The translations under genes and the position numbers were made by a program. A stretch of 64,000 bases of DNA from contig NC_084775.1 of the NCBI RefSeq assembly GCF_028858725.1, positions 15,769,597-15,833,596 of the forward strand, read 5' to 3'. Shown here one piece after another: positions 35,220-48,050 of the stretch (positions are counted from its first letter, which is position 1; each line of letters begins with the position of its first letter). The stretch comes from Colius striatus (lineage: Eukaryota; Chordata; Aves; Coliiformes; Coliidae). Under the pieces are notes generated by a model. That model was not told the DNA's origin. It saw nothing but the letters and a program-made list of their open reading frames with translations, and ran no database searches.

Positions 35220-37591
35220 GTATCCTGGGGGCAACTGCTTATGGAGAGATGGGGCGACGCCGTGGGGCACCGTGTGTGCGAGGCAAAGGTTGCCTCCTGC
35301 TCCTCACTCGCTGAGCTGAGCGGATTCGTCCCAGGGATTTGCTGCTTCCCGGCAGGAGGAGACGCTGCTGGCTGCGTTTGTGGCTGCCAAGTTGCTTGTG
35401 GCTGCTGCTCTGGTTGCGGTGTGCAGCTGCGCAGCGTCGCTCCATCCCTCGCTGCGGGGGGCGCTGAGGGTCTGAGCAGTGACACTCCTGATGTGTTTGT
35501 TCAGGTTCTAATCCTTAGGCTTGGGTGGGCATGGCAAGGGCTGCAGCCTCTCCTGCAGCTCAGGCAGCCAGGCAAAGCTGCTGCTGGCTGGGGAAGGCTG
35601 GAGGTGGGAGCTACATCAGGCAAACAGGGTAAAGAAGTGCCAGAGGCTTGGACTGCTTATTGCTTTGGGGAGAAAGAAGTCCCTGAGGACCTCTGTCCCT
35701 CGATACCCTGTCAGGTGGTCCCTGCAGGAGGCTCTGCCCTTGCCCAGGGGTTTCAGCTGGGACTCCTTTGGGGCAGGGACTGGAGGTGCCTGGCTGCTGT
35801 GTTGACCCTCCTGTCCCTGCATTGTGCTGTGCACCCTGGGCCCTGCTCCCCACCGTGCTCCAGCCTTGAACCCATCCTGCAGCTCAGCCTCCAAGCTCTG
35901 CAGAAAGCAGGAGGTCCTGGGGAGGTGTTGTGGTCTCTGCACCTGACAGGGCTTAGAGGATAAATACTGACAACCAAGCTGGAGAAGGAGTGGATCTGGA
36001 GGGAGCAGTGAGAAGGAAAGGTCAGGCTGTGACCAGCCTGGAGGCAGGAGTCTGCAGCCCACAGCCCCCACGTCTTAGCATCAAAACCACTGGGCGTTTG
36101 TGCCGTGTTTGCAGCCTGTCACAGGCGACATTTCAGCCTGTGTTTTACCCAGCAAACACCTTTGGCCAATACCTGTCTGCAGAGTGAAGCCCCTGAGCTG
36201 TCAGCTGGGGCAGAGACACGTGATGGGATCCGGCTGTGCCACAGGATTGGAGCAGCGTTGGCACAGGGACAGGGGCCAGAGCCAGGCCGAGGGGTGATGG
36301 CCAAGGGGCCCCTACCCTGGCGTGCAGCAGCATGGCTGCAGCCTGTGCCAGCATCTCTCCCACCTTAGATCACCATCTACGAGCTGGAGAACTTCCAGGG
36401 CAAGAAGTGTGAGCTGACAGAGGAGCTCCCCAACATCACCGAGAAAGAGCTGGAGAAGGTGGGCTCCATCCAGGTGGAGTCTGGCCCGTAAGTCCAGGGG
36501 GTGGAGGACTGACAAGCTCCAGGGTTTGGGGGGCGGGGGAGAGCATCCCCCACACCCTGCCTCGTGCTGGGGCAACCCCCCTGCAGGTGGCTGGGCTTCG
36601 AGCGACAGGCCTTCGCCGGGGAGCAGTTTGTGCTGGAGAAGGGGGATTATCCCCGCTGGGACTCCTGGTCCAACAGCCACAACAGCGACAGCCTCATGTC
36701 CCTCCGGCCCCTCCAGATCGTGAGTAGCGGCTGCGTGGGGGCGTCTGTGCCCCTGGGGAGGAGCGGCACGGCACGGCCGCCATGGGGACCCCCGCGCTGG
36801 GAGGGTCAGGGGCTGGGGGCACAGGGCACAGGGCAGCCCCTGACTGCTGCTGCCCCCCAGGACAGCCCCGACCACAAGATCCACCTGTTTGAGAACGCGG
36901 GCTACAGCGGCCGCAAGATGGAGATCGTGGACGACGACGTGCCCAGCCTCTGGGCCCACGGCTTCCAGGACAGAGTGGCCAGCGTCAGGGCTCTGCACGG
37001 AACGTAAGGGCACGTGGGGACGCCCCAGCACCGTCCTGTCCTGTGCCACCGTGGTGTGGTGTCAGGGGTACCTGGCACGGCCACTGCATCATGCTGCTCA
37101 TGCATCACGTCCCTCCCTCCCCTGCCACTGTTCACACAACCTGCAGGGCCTCAAGCAGCGTCTCTGGGGCTGGGTGGTGGCTCCTCGCCCTGCCCTGGGG
37201 CTCTGCTGGGAGCAGAGTGGTGGGGCCGTGGCCCCTTCCCCGCCATGGGCTCTCCAACCTCCAACCACCAGGGCTTTTCCCACCCCTTGCCACAGCTGCA
37301 GCCCCGCACGTGGAGCTGATGCAGCGCTGCAGAGCGTTGCATGGCTGCAGCAGCACCTCCCACCCCTCAGGCTCTGCGGCATCCCCCCTCCCCCCAGGTG
37401 CTGAGTGCAGCTCCCTCCCCTGCAGGTGGGTGGGCTACGAGTACCCCGGCTACCGCGGGCGCCAGCACGTCTTCGAGAAGGGCGAGTACCGGCACTGGAA
37501 CGAGTGGGATGCCAACCAGCCCCTCATCCAGTCCGTGCGCCGCGTGCGGGACCAGCAATGGCACCAGCGCGGCTGCTTCGCCAACAGCTGA
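35145..37591 (+). CDS. CRYBB3: Beta-crystallin B3 (complete, 5 coding exons)
   Basis: The CDS joins 35145-35219, 36369-36487, 36587-36719, 36861-37003 and 37426-37591, giving 211 residues, the same length as human CRYBB3. It encodes an abundant soluble structural protein of lens fibre cells that forms beta-crystallin oligomers and contributes to refractive index. It has a 25-residue N-terminal arm ([10 protein letters not shown]...), two domains of two Greek keys each, and a short tail ending QRGCFANS. Diagnostic blocks are [66 protein letters not shown] and [16 protein letters not shown] and WAHGFQDRV assign it to B3 rather than B2. The start is chosen for its CACC context and its place at the beginning of exon 2. 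No frameshift or missing exon is seen. CRYBB2 follows 2.1 kb downstream in the same orientation. Confidence 0.97.
36369..36487 (+). CDS. CRYBB3: CRYBB3 exon 3, Greek key 1
   Basis: Residues 26-65, beginning [11 protein letters not shown] and ending VESGP. The 119-nt length is the family norm. The donor is GTAAGT and the exit phase 2. Confidence 0.96.
36587..36719 (+). CDS. CRYBB3: CRYBB3 exon 4, Greek key 2
   Basis: Residues 65-109, with [14 protein letters not shown] and the YPRWDSW motif, ending SLRPLQI. It is 133 nt, donor GTGAGT, exit phase 0. Confidence 0.96.
36861..37003 (+). CDS. CRYBB3: CRYBB3 exon 5, connecting peptide and Greek key 3
   Basis: Residues 110-157, starting with the DSPDHK connecting peptide and including [15 protein letters not shown]. 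It is 143 nt, donor GTAAGG, exit phase 2. Confidence 0.96.
37426..37591 (+). CDS. CRYBB3: CRYBB3 exon 6, Greek key 4 and C-terminus
   Basis: Residues 157-211, [16 protein letters not shown] through [14 protein letters not shown], ending at TGA 37589-37591. The acceptor is CCCTGCAG. Confidence 0.96.
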
Positions 37592-37675
37592 GGGGCTGCA
37601 GCCCCCCAACGCCGCTGCCCCCGCGCCCCCAGCGCCTCAGGCCCTGACTGGGGTGGTGTTTCTGTGCAAAACCTC

Positions 37676-37681
37676 AATAAA
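37676..37681 (+). terminator. CRYBB3: CRYBB3 poly(A) signal AATAAA
   Basis: A canonical AATAAA lies 85 bases after the stop codon, giving a short 3'UTR as in other beta-crystallins. A G-rich minisatellite starts 40 bases later. Confidence 0.9.
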
Positions 37682-37721
37682 GCTCTGAGCTGGAGGCTGC
37701 CGGGGCCCTGCCTGCTCCTGC

Positions 37722-37855
37722 GCTGCTGGGGGGTGTGGGGTGCTGCTGGGGGGTGTGGGGTGCTGCTGGGGGTGTGGGGTGCTGCTGGGGGATGTGGGGT
37801 GCTGCTGGGGGGTGTGGGGTGCTGCTGGGGGTGTGGGGTGCTGCTGGGGGTGCAG
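37722..37855 (+). repeat. G-rich minisatellite just downstream of CRYBB3
   Basis: About 6.7 copies of a 19-20-base unit that begins TGCTGCTGGG and ends TGTGGGG. Each unit has two runs of four or more G on the coding strand, so several units could form G-quadruplexes. Variation is mainly in the length of the first G run. Confidence 0.95.
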
Positions 37856-39490
37856 CAAGTGGGGCATGGAGGGGGGGATATCCTGGGGGAGGGACATGGG
37901 CAGCCTCAGGGGTGGTTGTGGAGCCAGCGTGGTCCAAGGAGCAGTGGGGATGTGGATGGGGAAGGGGGTCCCAGGTGCTACAAGGTCCTTTGCACCCCAG
38001 TGCTCACCCCTAAGGGTCATCCTTGGGGTCCCCAACCAGGCGCCAGGGAAGCTTGGGGAACCCAGGGTTGTTGCACGCTGGGGCTGGTCTCTGATGTGGG
38101 GCAGCTGTTGTGGTTGCCAGGGCTGGGGCTGTGGTTGGAGGTCGCTGTGGGATGCTGGCACAAGGAGCTGTGCAGCCCAGCACTGAGCAGCCACAGCCAT
38201 GCTCAGGGACCAGCCTGGCCCATGGCAGGGCTGGGAGCTGGGCTGGAGCATTTCTGGGCAGCTCATGCACAGCTGCTCTGTGGCTTTTACCTTTGGGCCC
38301 GGGTTTGTAGCTGCTAAAGGAGATGGTGTGGCCCTAAGCAGCAGAAGCTGCCTCCAGGACAGATCCTGGGGCTGCCAGGGTCGCAGTGCCTGCAGCATCA
38401 CCACTGCCCAGGGTGAGATGAGCTGAAACCATCCTGGCAGGGTTCAGGACAGGGGATGGTGGGCTGGCAGCACTGTGTGTGCCCCTCGGGGCAGGGATGT
38501 GCTCTGTGCTGGGGCATGTTTGGGGGTTCCTGGCCCAGGCACCCCCTGTGCATGGGGCCAGGCCAAGGGGGTGAGCAGGGGCTGGGTCTCTGCGGTGCTG
38601 GAGGTGCAGGGAAGGGGAGGGATGGCAGTGAGGCTGCAGGGACTCACTGGAGGGTTGCAGGCATGTCCTCACAAACCAGACCTTCCCCAGACCTGTCTGT
38701 GGCACGGTGTGATTTCTCCCAGAGCTCCTTGCTCCCCCCTGAGGCCCCACTGCCGGTGGGTGCTGAGCCCTTGGTGTGTCACTGCCAGGGCAGGTGCTGC
38801 TGCCATCACCCCAAAGCCAAGGGCTGTGGCTACTGTGGGAACCCCCTGAAATGCCCTGTGCAGAGGGAGCTGCTCTGGGCCATGTCTCATGCTCTGTGAC
38901 AGGGGATGGGCTCCAGCTTCTCTGGGGAATAGGAGGGGCCTGTGGGTGCTGCACAGGGGCTCTGATAGCTGCACTGTCATCCCCTCCTCATGGGAAACCC
39001 ACTTTGCTGCTGCCCTTAACCCTCAGCTCGTCCCTGGGCAGCTGCTGTCAGCCCTGGGCACAGCCCAGCTCTGGGGACACATCCCAGGCCATGAGCCCCC
39101 ACTGCCCACCTCAACTGTGCCCTTGGGGCAGAGGGGCCTCTGTGCTACTGCTCCTGCTGCCCCTGGGGCCAGGATGCTTCTCAGAGACCCCAAAAGGCTG
39201 GAGGAGCCCAACCCCCTGCGGATGCCGTCTGGCTGATGCCTCGCCAGCTCCTGCCCGCGCCCACAGCCCTGGTTTGGCTGCAGGAGCCGGCAGTGGGAGG
39301 GGGTCCCGGGGTGCCCCCATGCCCAGGGGCCCGGCAGGATCCCTCTGCGGTGGTCCCAGCCCCCGTTCCCTCGGGGGGCCCCAGCCAGGCGTTTCCCGGC
39401 GCATGGGAAGAGCCGAGTTCAGCAGATTTCGGCCGTTCCGCCCGTTTGTCGGAGGGGTGGGAGGGATAAAGTCTCTGGCTCCAAAAGTCC
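37856..39490. other. CRYBB3-CRYBB2 intergenic spacer
   Basis: GC-rich unique sequence with no exon recognised. The open frames on both strands, including the 283- and 206-codon ones, are compositional. The CRYBB2 proximal promoter occupies the 3' end of this interval. Confidence 0.6.
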
Positions 39491-39510
39491 TGCGGCAGGG
39501 CTGGCGGGGG

Positions 39511-39777
39511 CTTTGTCTGCGGGGGCTGGCCGGGCTCCTGGCACACAATCGGCTGAGGCAGGCAAACCCCAGATCTCCTTGCCAACAAACCCGACAAAGC
39601 GGGCGGCTCGAATGTGAAAGCTCATGAAATACCTCCCCGACTTGGTGTTTGGGGAGACAAAGGCTGCGGCCCATCAGCTGACCCGGGTTTTCATTGGGGT
39701 TTAATCCAGCGTTCTCGCTTGGAATCACGCTTTAACTATCTTGTCAATGGTTTTGGCACCATCCCGCTGCGGCTCGG
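39511..39777 (+). promoter_or_regulatory. CRYBB2: CRYBB2 proximal promoter with SOX- and PAX6-like sites
   Basis: Three SOX-core motifs occur: CTTTGT at 39511, ACAAAG at 39594 and ACAAAG at 39657. A TCAGCTGAC half-MARE-like motif lies at 39674. At 39721-39740, GGAATCACGCTTTAACTATC carries the PAX6 paired-domain core TCACGC followed by TT and agrees at about 12 of 16 informative consensus positions. These factor families control lens crystallin genes; binding here is inference. Confidence 0.4.
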
Positions 39778-39785
39778 TATAAATT
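39778..39785 (+). promoter_or_regulatory. CRYBB2: CRYBB2 TATA box
   Basis: TATAAATT lies 30 bases before the inferred start near 39808 and 60 bases before the exon 1 donor. It is the counterpart of the CRYBB3 TATA element. Confidence 0.75.
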
Positions 39786-39807
39786 CCCCCTCTCAGCCCC
39801 AGCCCTG

Positions 39808-39837
39808 CACTGGCTCGGGCGGGTACTGGTACAACTG
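39808..39837 (+). other. CRYBB2: CRYBB2 untranslated exon 1
   Basis: A short leader ends GTACAACTG before donor GTAAGA at 39838. It would join the acceptor at 40386-40387. The 5' end is estimated from TATA spacing. Confidence 0.55.
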
Positions 39838-40410
39838 GTAAGATTTTGCTATTAATTGCCCTCTTTTCCATTGCTGCCTCCCCCTGCCCTGCAGCAGCCA
39901 GCAGAGGCACGGAGCTGGCACTGGGGTGTGGGCACACAGGGCTGTGCTGTGGGGATGGTCCTGTCCCTGCAGCCCAAGGCAGGGGCCAGCTCCCGAGTGT
40001 TGCTGTCTGGCTGTGGCTTTTGTCCTACTGGGAATGAGCCTTTTTCACCTGGTTTGGATTCTGCTCGGACACGGGGGGCTCTTTGCAGGGGCAGCTGTGC
40101 AGGGGGAGCTGGGAGGGCTCAGCACCAGCAGCTTTGCACGGCTGAGGTGGGCATGGGAGCCCCAGTGCTGCTCCCCATCACCAGTCAGGTGCCTGCATGG
40201 GACAGGGACCCCTCAGCTGTCATTTGCTGGGCAGGAATGTGGGAAAATCCTCAACAATAGGAGCTGAGCTCCCCCAGGGATGACTGGAGAGTGCCCTGGG
40301 AGGGCTGTTTGCAGGTCATGGGGCTGTGAACACCGTTCCAGGTGTGTTGTGGGTCTCAGCTTTTAACCTTTCCAGCTTTCCTCCCAGGGCAGTGGATACC
40401 CCAGCTTATG

Positions 40411-42681
<2,271 letters not shown>

Positions 42682-42796
42682 AGCCGGGGCCGTGCCGGGC
42701 CGCGGGGAGCCCAGCGCGCTCGTCCCCGGCCGCCGCCGCCCCCGCGGCCGCCCCCGCCGCCCCCCCGTGTGATGCCCGCCGCTGCCGGAGCAACTC

Positions 42797-42802
42797 AATA
42801 AA
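42797..42802 (+). terminator. CRYBB2: CRYBB2 poly(A) signal AATAAA
   Basis: AATAAA lies 116 bases after the stop, in the context CTCAATAAAGCT. This is nearly the same local sequence as the CRYBB3 signal, consistent with tandem duplication. Confidence 0.9.
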
Positions 42803-42930
42803 GCTTGGAGTTTCAAAGCCCCGGCTCCGGAATCTTCACTCCCGGGGGGCACAGAGGGACCCTCCCGCTGCGGGATGCTTGGCCTGACCCCGTGCTCCTG
42901 GGTGGGGAGAGTGGGGAGTGTCGGTGGCTG

Positions 42931-43155
42931 CATCCCCTCTGCCTCCCGCATCCGCCTGCATCCCGCATCCCCCCCGCCTCCCGCATCCCCCCTGCTTCCC
43001 GCCTCCCCCCACATCCCGCATCCCCCTCGCCTCCTGCATCCCCCCGCATCCCCCCTGCTTCCCGCATCCCCCCTCATCCCGCATCCCCCCTGCCTCCTGC
43101 ATCCCCCCGCATCCCGCATCCCCCCGCATCCCGCATTCCCCCGCTTCCCGCATCT
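42931..43155 (+). repeat. C-rich minisatellite downstream of CRYBB2
   Basis: Imperfect repeats built from GCATCCC with added runs of C and occasional GCCTCC or GCTTCC variants. The coding strand is C-rich, the opposite skew from the repeat behind CRYBB3. Several frames remain open because of the composition. Confidence 0.9.
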
Positions 43156-44029
43156 CTGACCGCCCACCACTGGTGATGGGCACCAAAGAGCGCGGAGGGA
43201 GGGGAGCGGGTGCTGCTGGTGGTGGCTGAGCTCTGCCCTGCCCTGCCTGGGCATTTGGCCTTGAAGCGTCGGTGGGAAACGGCATCTTCTGGGGTGCAAA
43301 GTGTGAAAGCAGCAGAGACCCGCAGCCGGGGGCCAGGGCAGCCCCTCAGGGAGCTCAGCTGTGGGCTGCAAAGCGGGGTCTGGGGGAAAACGCACTGAAA
43401 GCTGGGAGGAAAATGTGAGTGAGCTCCGAGGCAGTTTGCCCCGGGACCTGTGAGGGGAATTTCCTGCTCCGGAGGCTGGGTGTGCTCTCTGGCCCTGGGC
43501 TGCTCCCCGGGACATCAGAAGCCACGGCACAGCCCTGGCTGCCCGTTGACAAGGGGCCTCAGCCATGCCTTAACGTCCCTCCCAAGCTCCTGCCCGGCAG
43601 CATCACCTCCCCAGCACAGCGTCCCTGGTTGCTGGCCCCAAGATCTGGTAGCCTGAGCCAAAGGTGGGAGGGAACACGGCGGCCGTGGCACAGCCAGGAC
43701 CAGGCTCAGCCGGGGCTGCACCCGCTTCCCACGGCGCGACAGCAGCGAAGCGAAGCGGCGGTTGGTGCGGGGGCTCTCGCAGGAGGAGACGTGTTTCCCT
43801 GACCCAGCGAGGGCTCCCGTTCTAACTCACAGTTACCCACCGGTAACCCCAACCCCAAACCCTGCCCTCGCCGAAGGAAGCCACATCCCGTCCTGCAAAC
43901 GGTGCCGCTGGGGGTCACGCAGGTGGGCCCCGGGTGCCTCAGCAGCTAGGGGCAGGGGGAGGTCTGGGAAGAGCCACTTCCCCACCTGGTGGTGTTTTTA
44001 AGCAGAGATAACAAACGTGAAGGCATCTG

Positions 44030-45090
44030 CAGGCACCAGGCGTGGGGGAGGCAGATCTCCCTCTTCCCAGAGAGGCAAAGCGCCAGCGCCGCTCGGGGGA
44101 AGGCGAGCGGAGACTCACGTGTGGTGTCACCAGGGCAGAGCCAGGTCTCCGTGTCAGCCCGTGCCAAAGGCCGAGGCGGGAGCTGCCGGTGGGGCTGCGG
44201 CTGGCACGCAGAGCTCTGCCGGCAGCGCTCCGAGCCCGCGGCAGCAGCGGCTGCTGCGCTGGTGCCCGGCCGTGGCACCCGGGGGCTGCGCACGGGGCCC
44301 CAGCGGCCCCAGCCCTGGCTGCGGGAGCAGCGGCAGCCGCGGCTCAGCCCCGGGGGCGCAGCGCTGCTGTGTGCTGCAGAGCCCTCCCGCTGCTCCTCTC
44401 ACACGGATCGTTTGCCCGCGGCTTTGCCAGAGGTTCGGATGCTGCACCCGGGGCTGCTGGAGGCAGCGGGGGCTGCTCCCTCCGGCTCCGTGTCCTCCCT
44501 GGGGATCTTTCCTCCTTCCAGCCTCCCTTCCTCCTTTTGGAGAAATTGGAGGAACGGGAGGAGCTGGAGGGGGGCAGAAATCTGAGCCTGGGAGGCTGTC
44601 GGGCTCGGCAGAGAGCGGGGCGCAGGAGCCGCTGGTTGGCACTGGGAGCTGAACAGACGGAGCCAGGAGCGAGGGCTGGGGCTGAGGCAATCCCTGCAAG
44701 AAGCACCTTGGGCTTTGGGGAACGTGCCACGAAATAAGCGTCTGGGGGGATGTGGGCAGCCCAGAGACACAGCTCCGTCCGCAGCCGGGCAGCCGCCGTG
44801 GCACAGACCGGCTGCGGGTAACGAAAAGCCCCAGCTCCGAAGCGCCCACTCGCCTCCGTCCCCGCGGGCGGGAGGTGGCAGCTGGCACACGGCCCCGCGC
44901 CGCCCACCAGCCCCGGCAGAGCCCCGGTGCCCCCCGGCCCCATCGGCTCCTGGCCCCATGGCTTGGCGCTGCCCCCGGGCTGGGCTGCGGGGGCTGAGGG
45001 GGCACAGCCTGCGCTGGCGGCGGCGGCTGATATTTCAGCGGTCCCACGGCTCTGCCGGCGGGTGGGTGGTTTTGCTGCCGTGCCAATAGA
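44030..45090. promoter_or_regulatory. Orphan CpG island
   Basis: CpG dinucleotides are frequent, notably at 44080-44420 and 44780-45075, and G+C is high compared with the flanks. Both strands carry long open frames without family resemblance. It could be a distal promoter, a noncoding RNA start or an unmethylated enhancer. Confidence 0.5.
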
Positions 45091-45324
45091 CGGGCGAGCG
45101 AAAGCTGTTCTCCAGACTGGCAGAGTGTGTTTTTTTCACCCAGCAAATACTATGCGGGGGGGCTGAAACCCCAGCGCCGGCAGCGACGCCGCGCTGCAGC
45201 CCCCTCAGGTGGCTGCTTCCCCCAGTGCCCACCGTGGCTGGGACACATCCAGGGCTGGTGGGAGCTATGGGTGCCATCGGGCAAAGGGCATCCCCTGGGA
45301 CTTGCCACCAGCTCATCCTACAAA

Positions 45325-45640
45325 GGAGGTTGTAGTGAGGCGGGGGTCGGTCTCTGCTCCCCAGTAATGAATGACAGGACAAGAGGAAATGGGCTCGAGT
45401 TGCTCCAGAGGAGGTTTGGATTGGAGTTGAGGCAGAACTGTTTCCCTGAGAGGGGTGTCAGCCCCTGTGCCAGGCTGCCCAGGGAGCTGGGGCAGTGCCC
45501 AGCCTGGGAGGGATCCCAAAGCCGTGGGGGTGAGGTGCTGAGGGCTGTGGGTCAGTGCTGGGCTGGGCAGGGTGAGAGGAGGGCTGGGACTGCAGCACCT
45601 TCAAGCGCTTTTCCAACCAAAATGCTTCTGTGACTCTATC
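45325..45640 (+). repeat. CR1 LINE 3' fragment
   Basis: It starts GTGAGGCGGGGGTCGGTCTC, passes through GACAGGACAAGAGGAAATGG and GCCAGGCTGCCCAGGGAGCT, and ends TTTTCCAACCAAAATGCTTC. At about 315 bases it is the longest CR1 piece in the window. Confidence 0.92.
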
Positions 45641-46287
45641 CCGTTGAGTGCCAGGGCCCAGGCTGTGCCCAGGGGCTGGAGGCAGGAACGGCTGCTGCCT
45701 GCAGGGGAAAGCAGCAATTTGCCAGGGAGTAATTTGTGCCAGAGCAGAAATAACACACCCCCCTGCTGAACTGTATCTGAGCTTCAGGTGCCTTTTCCTT
45801 CCCATTTTATTTCTCAGCTCTAGCACTAGCCACTGTCTGTCCTTGGAACGTGCCCTCACAGGGAACCATCCCTGGCTGGTGGGGAGGAAGCAAGTGCAAG
45901 GAGGAGAGATAGAAGCGCCCTTGTGCTGACACGGCCTTCCCTTCCCCTTCCCTCGTCATGCACGGGGTGCCGAGGCCCTGGGAGACACCCCAAGGTCGGG
46001 GAAAGCATTGGCTAAAAAACAACACTCCTGAAAAATATGAGCTGTTTATTCTTAGTGATTGTGTGGGGAGTTGATCTGCAGCCTGGATGCTCTGCGTGCT
46101 GACGCGCCTCGCCAACTGCTCGGGCTGTGCTGCCGGCTTCGCAGCGCTTCTTGTCCTTTGAAAATTGCTGTTGTTGTTGTGTTTAACTCTCCAGCTCCTG
46201 GGGCCACGTGGTTACATGAGATTCTCAGCTTTGACTTTTATTTTTTTGGTCTTTAAATTGAGCCTGTAGCCTCCTGTTTGTGCATAT

Positions 46288-46330
46288 AGAGACACACACA
46301 CAGAGACACACACAGACACACACATACAGA
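46288..46330 (+). repeat. Interrupted (CA)n tract
   Basis: CA dinucleotides are interrupted by GA steps, giving a short compound microsatellite. Confidence 0.9.
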
Positions 46331-47677
46331 GCCTTGCCACAAGTACTGACGGCTTAGGAAGGGAAGGAAAAACAAGCAGGAGCCCAGCATGTATTATTAA
46401 AGCCTTGTGGTGTTCAGGGCAGACTTGTGATTTATCAATGCTCAGCTATGGCACGTGGAGAAGGAAAGTGACCTCAGCTCTGATTAATGCAAAAGCTGGG
46501 GCAAGAGGGAGGTTTCTCCAGCTGAGAGAGGAACCTCTCTGTGCTTTGGTGAGGGACACCAGGCTCCTGCTGGCATGGGACTGAGCAGCAGGGCTAGGTG
46601 CTGAGCTCCCAAACAGCTGCTACCACTTTGGTTTCCTCCTCTTCTGATTAGGGAAAATATCTGAAGAGAGAAGCAGCTGCTGTGGTAACTGGGGGAGGAT
46701 GGAGGGGCTGGGGGGGTTATGCTGGGTGCTGGTAATGTGTTGCGTGGGGAGCAGTGTCCTGGCTTGGCTTTATAAAATAATCACCTTTGTTTGTAGTGAC
46801 CAGGTTTCTTACACTCATATGTGAAGGGGGGTGATGATGGGATCAGGTAACTGTTCCATTTCAGGCTCTGAGTGCTGCAGCAGGATTAGAAGTGGGGAGG
46901 AATTAAGCCAGGCCTGATGGCTGCAGGATGGGGGCTCAGGAGCTGTGGGCATCGCTGGCCTGGTGCCAGCCCAGAGGCTGCTTCATCTCCCAGGGCCTGT
47001 GTGGGTCAGCTGAGGGGATCTCAGCAGAGGTGACACTGGGTCCTGTCCTGTGAGAGGTGAGACAAATGCCCGTGGTGTGGTACCCAGGCCCTGTGCTGTG
47101 CTGGGAGCAGCTGATGGATGCTCCTGTCCAGGCTCCCAAGTGCTTTCCTACTGCTTGTTTCTGTTCCTAACCTTAGTGCAAAGAGGGAGAAAAAGGAAGG
47201 AGAGCAAGCTTTACAGCTTCCTAGTCTCGGCAAGTAAAACTCCTGTCTAGTTGAAATGCAGATTAAGAAACATCACTTCTTCAAAGGCCAGGATTGGAAA
47301 CAGCCACATGGAGACATAATGGAATGAAAAGGTACCAGAGGATGACAGCAGCAGCAGCTCGGGCTCAGGATGCCACAGACGCTCACTGCCTGTGTGAAAC
47401 ACCCAGGACAGACCCGAAACACCTTAACGCCGTGAAAAGCCAAAGGGATGTGCTGGGAAATGCCGAGTCGGCAGCAGCCGAGGGCGAGGAGGCTCTAGCT
47501 CAGGGCGGCCCCAGCCCGCAGCGCTTCGAGCCTGCGGGATGGAGCTTTGAAAACGCTTCTGAGAAAGAGCAAACGTTGTGTTTGGCCACGGGGGAGCGGC
47601 CAGGGCAGCTCTCATCCCTTCCCCGTGGCACCGCAGCCGGCAATTAAAGTCGAGCGCTGGGTCACAGCCGCGGCGTG

Positions 47678-48050
47678 CCCCGTCCGTTGTGCACTGTCTG
47701 TGCCCGGTCCGTTGTGCACTGTCTGTGCCCCGTTGTGCCCGGTCCGTTGTGCACTGTCTGTGCCCCGTTGTGCCCCGTCCGTTGTGCACTGTCTGTGCCC
47801 CGTCCGTTGTGCACTGTTTGTGCCCCGTTGTGCCCGGTCCGTTGTGCACTGTTTGTGCCCCGTTGTGCCCGGTCCGTTGTGCACTGTCTGTGCCCGGTCC
47901 GTTGTGCACTGTCTGTGCCCGGTCCGTTGTGCACTGTTTGTGCCCCGTTGTGCCCCGTCCGTTGTGCATTGTTTGTGCCCCGTCGTGCACTGTCTGTGCC
48001 CGGTCCGTTGTGCACTGTCTGTGCCCCGTTGTGCACTGTCTGTGCCCCGC
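47678..48050 (+). repeat. Composite minisatellite with long and short units
   Basis: About 13 copies of a roughly 25-base unit (GTCCGTTGTGCAC, then TGT, C or T, TGTGCCC) are interspersed with about five copies of a 10-base unit GTTGTGCCCC. Late units are truncated or carry single changes. Units contain the palindrome GTGCAC. Frames are open on both strands throughout, a consequence of the repeat, so the predicted Cys/Val/Pro-rich peptides are not regarded as genes. Confidence 0.95.

Noticed and set aside
37637-38404. 255-codon minus-strand ORF
   Set aside because: Its Pro/His/Thr-rich part is the complement of the G-rich minisatellite behind CRYBB3.
44017-45146. Overlapping 200-330 codon ORFs on both strands at 44-45 kb
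   Set aside because: All frames are open because of CpG-rich composition. No family motif, consistent splice sites or codon periodicity favours one of them.
47678-48050. CRISPR-like look of regularly spaced repeats
   Set aside because: There are no unique spacers: the intervals are shorter versions of the same unit, in a vertebrate genome. It is a minisatellite.
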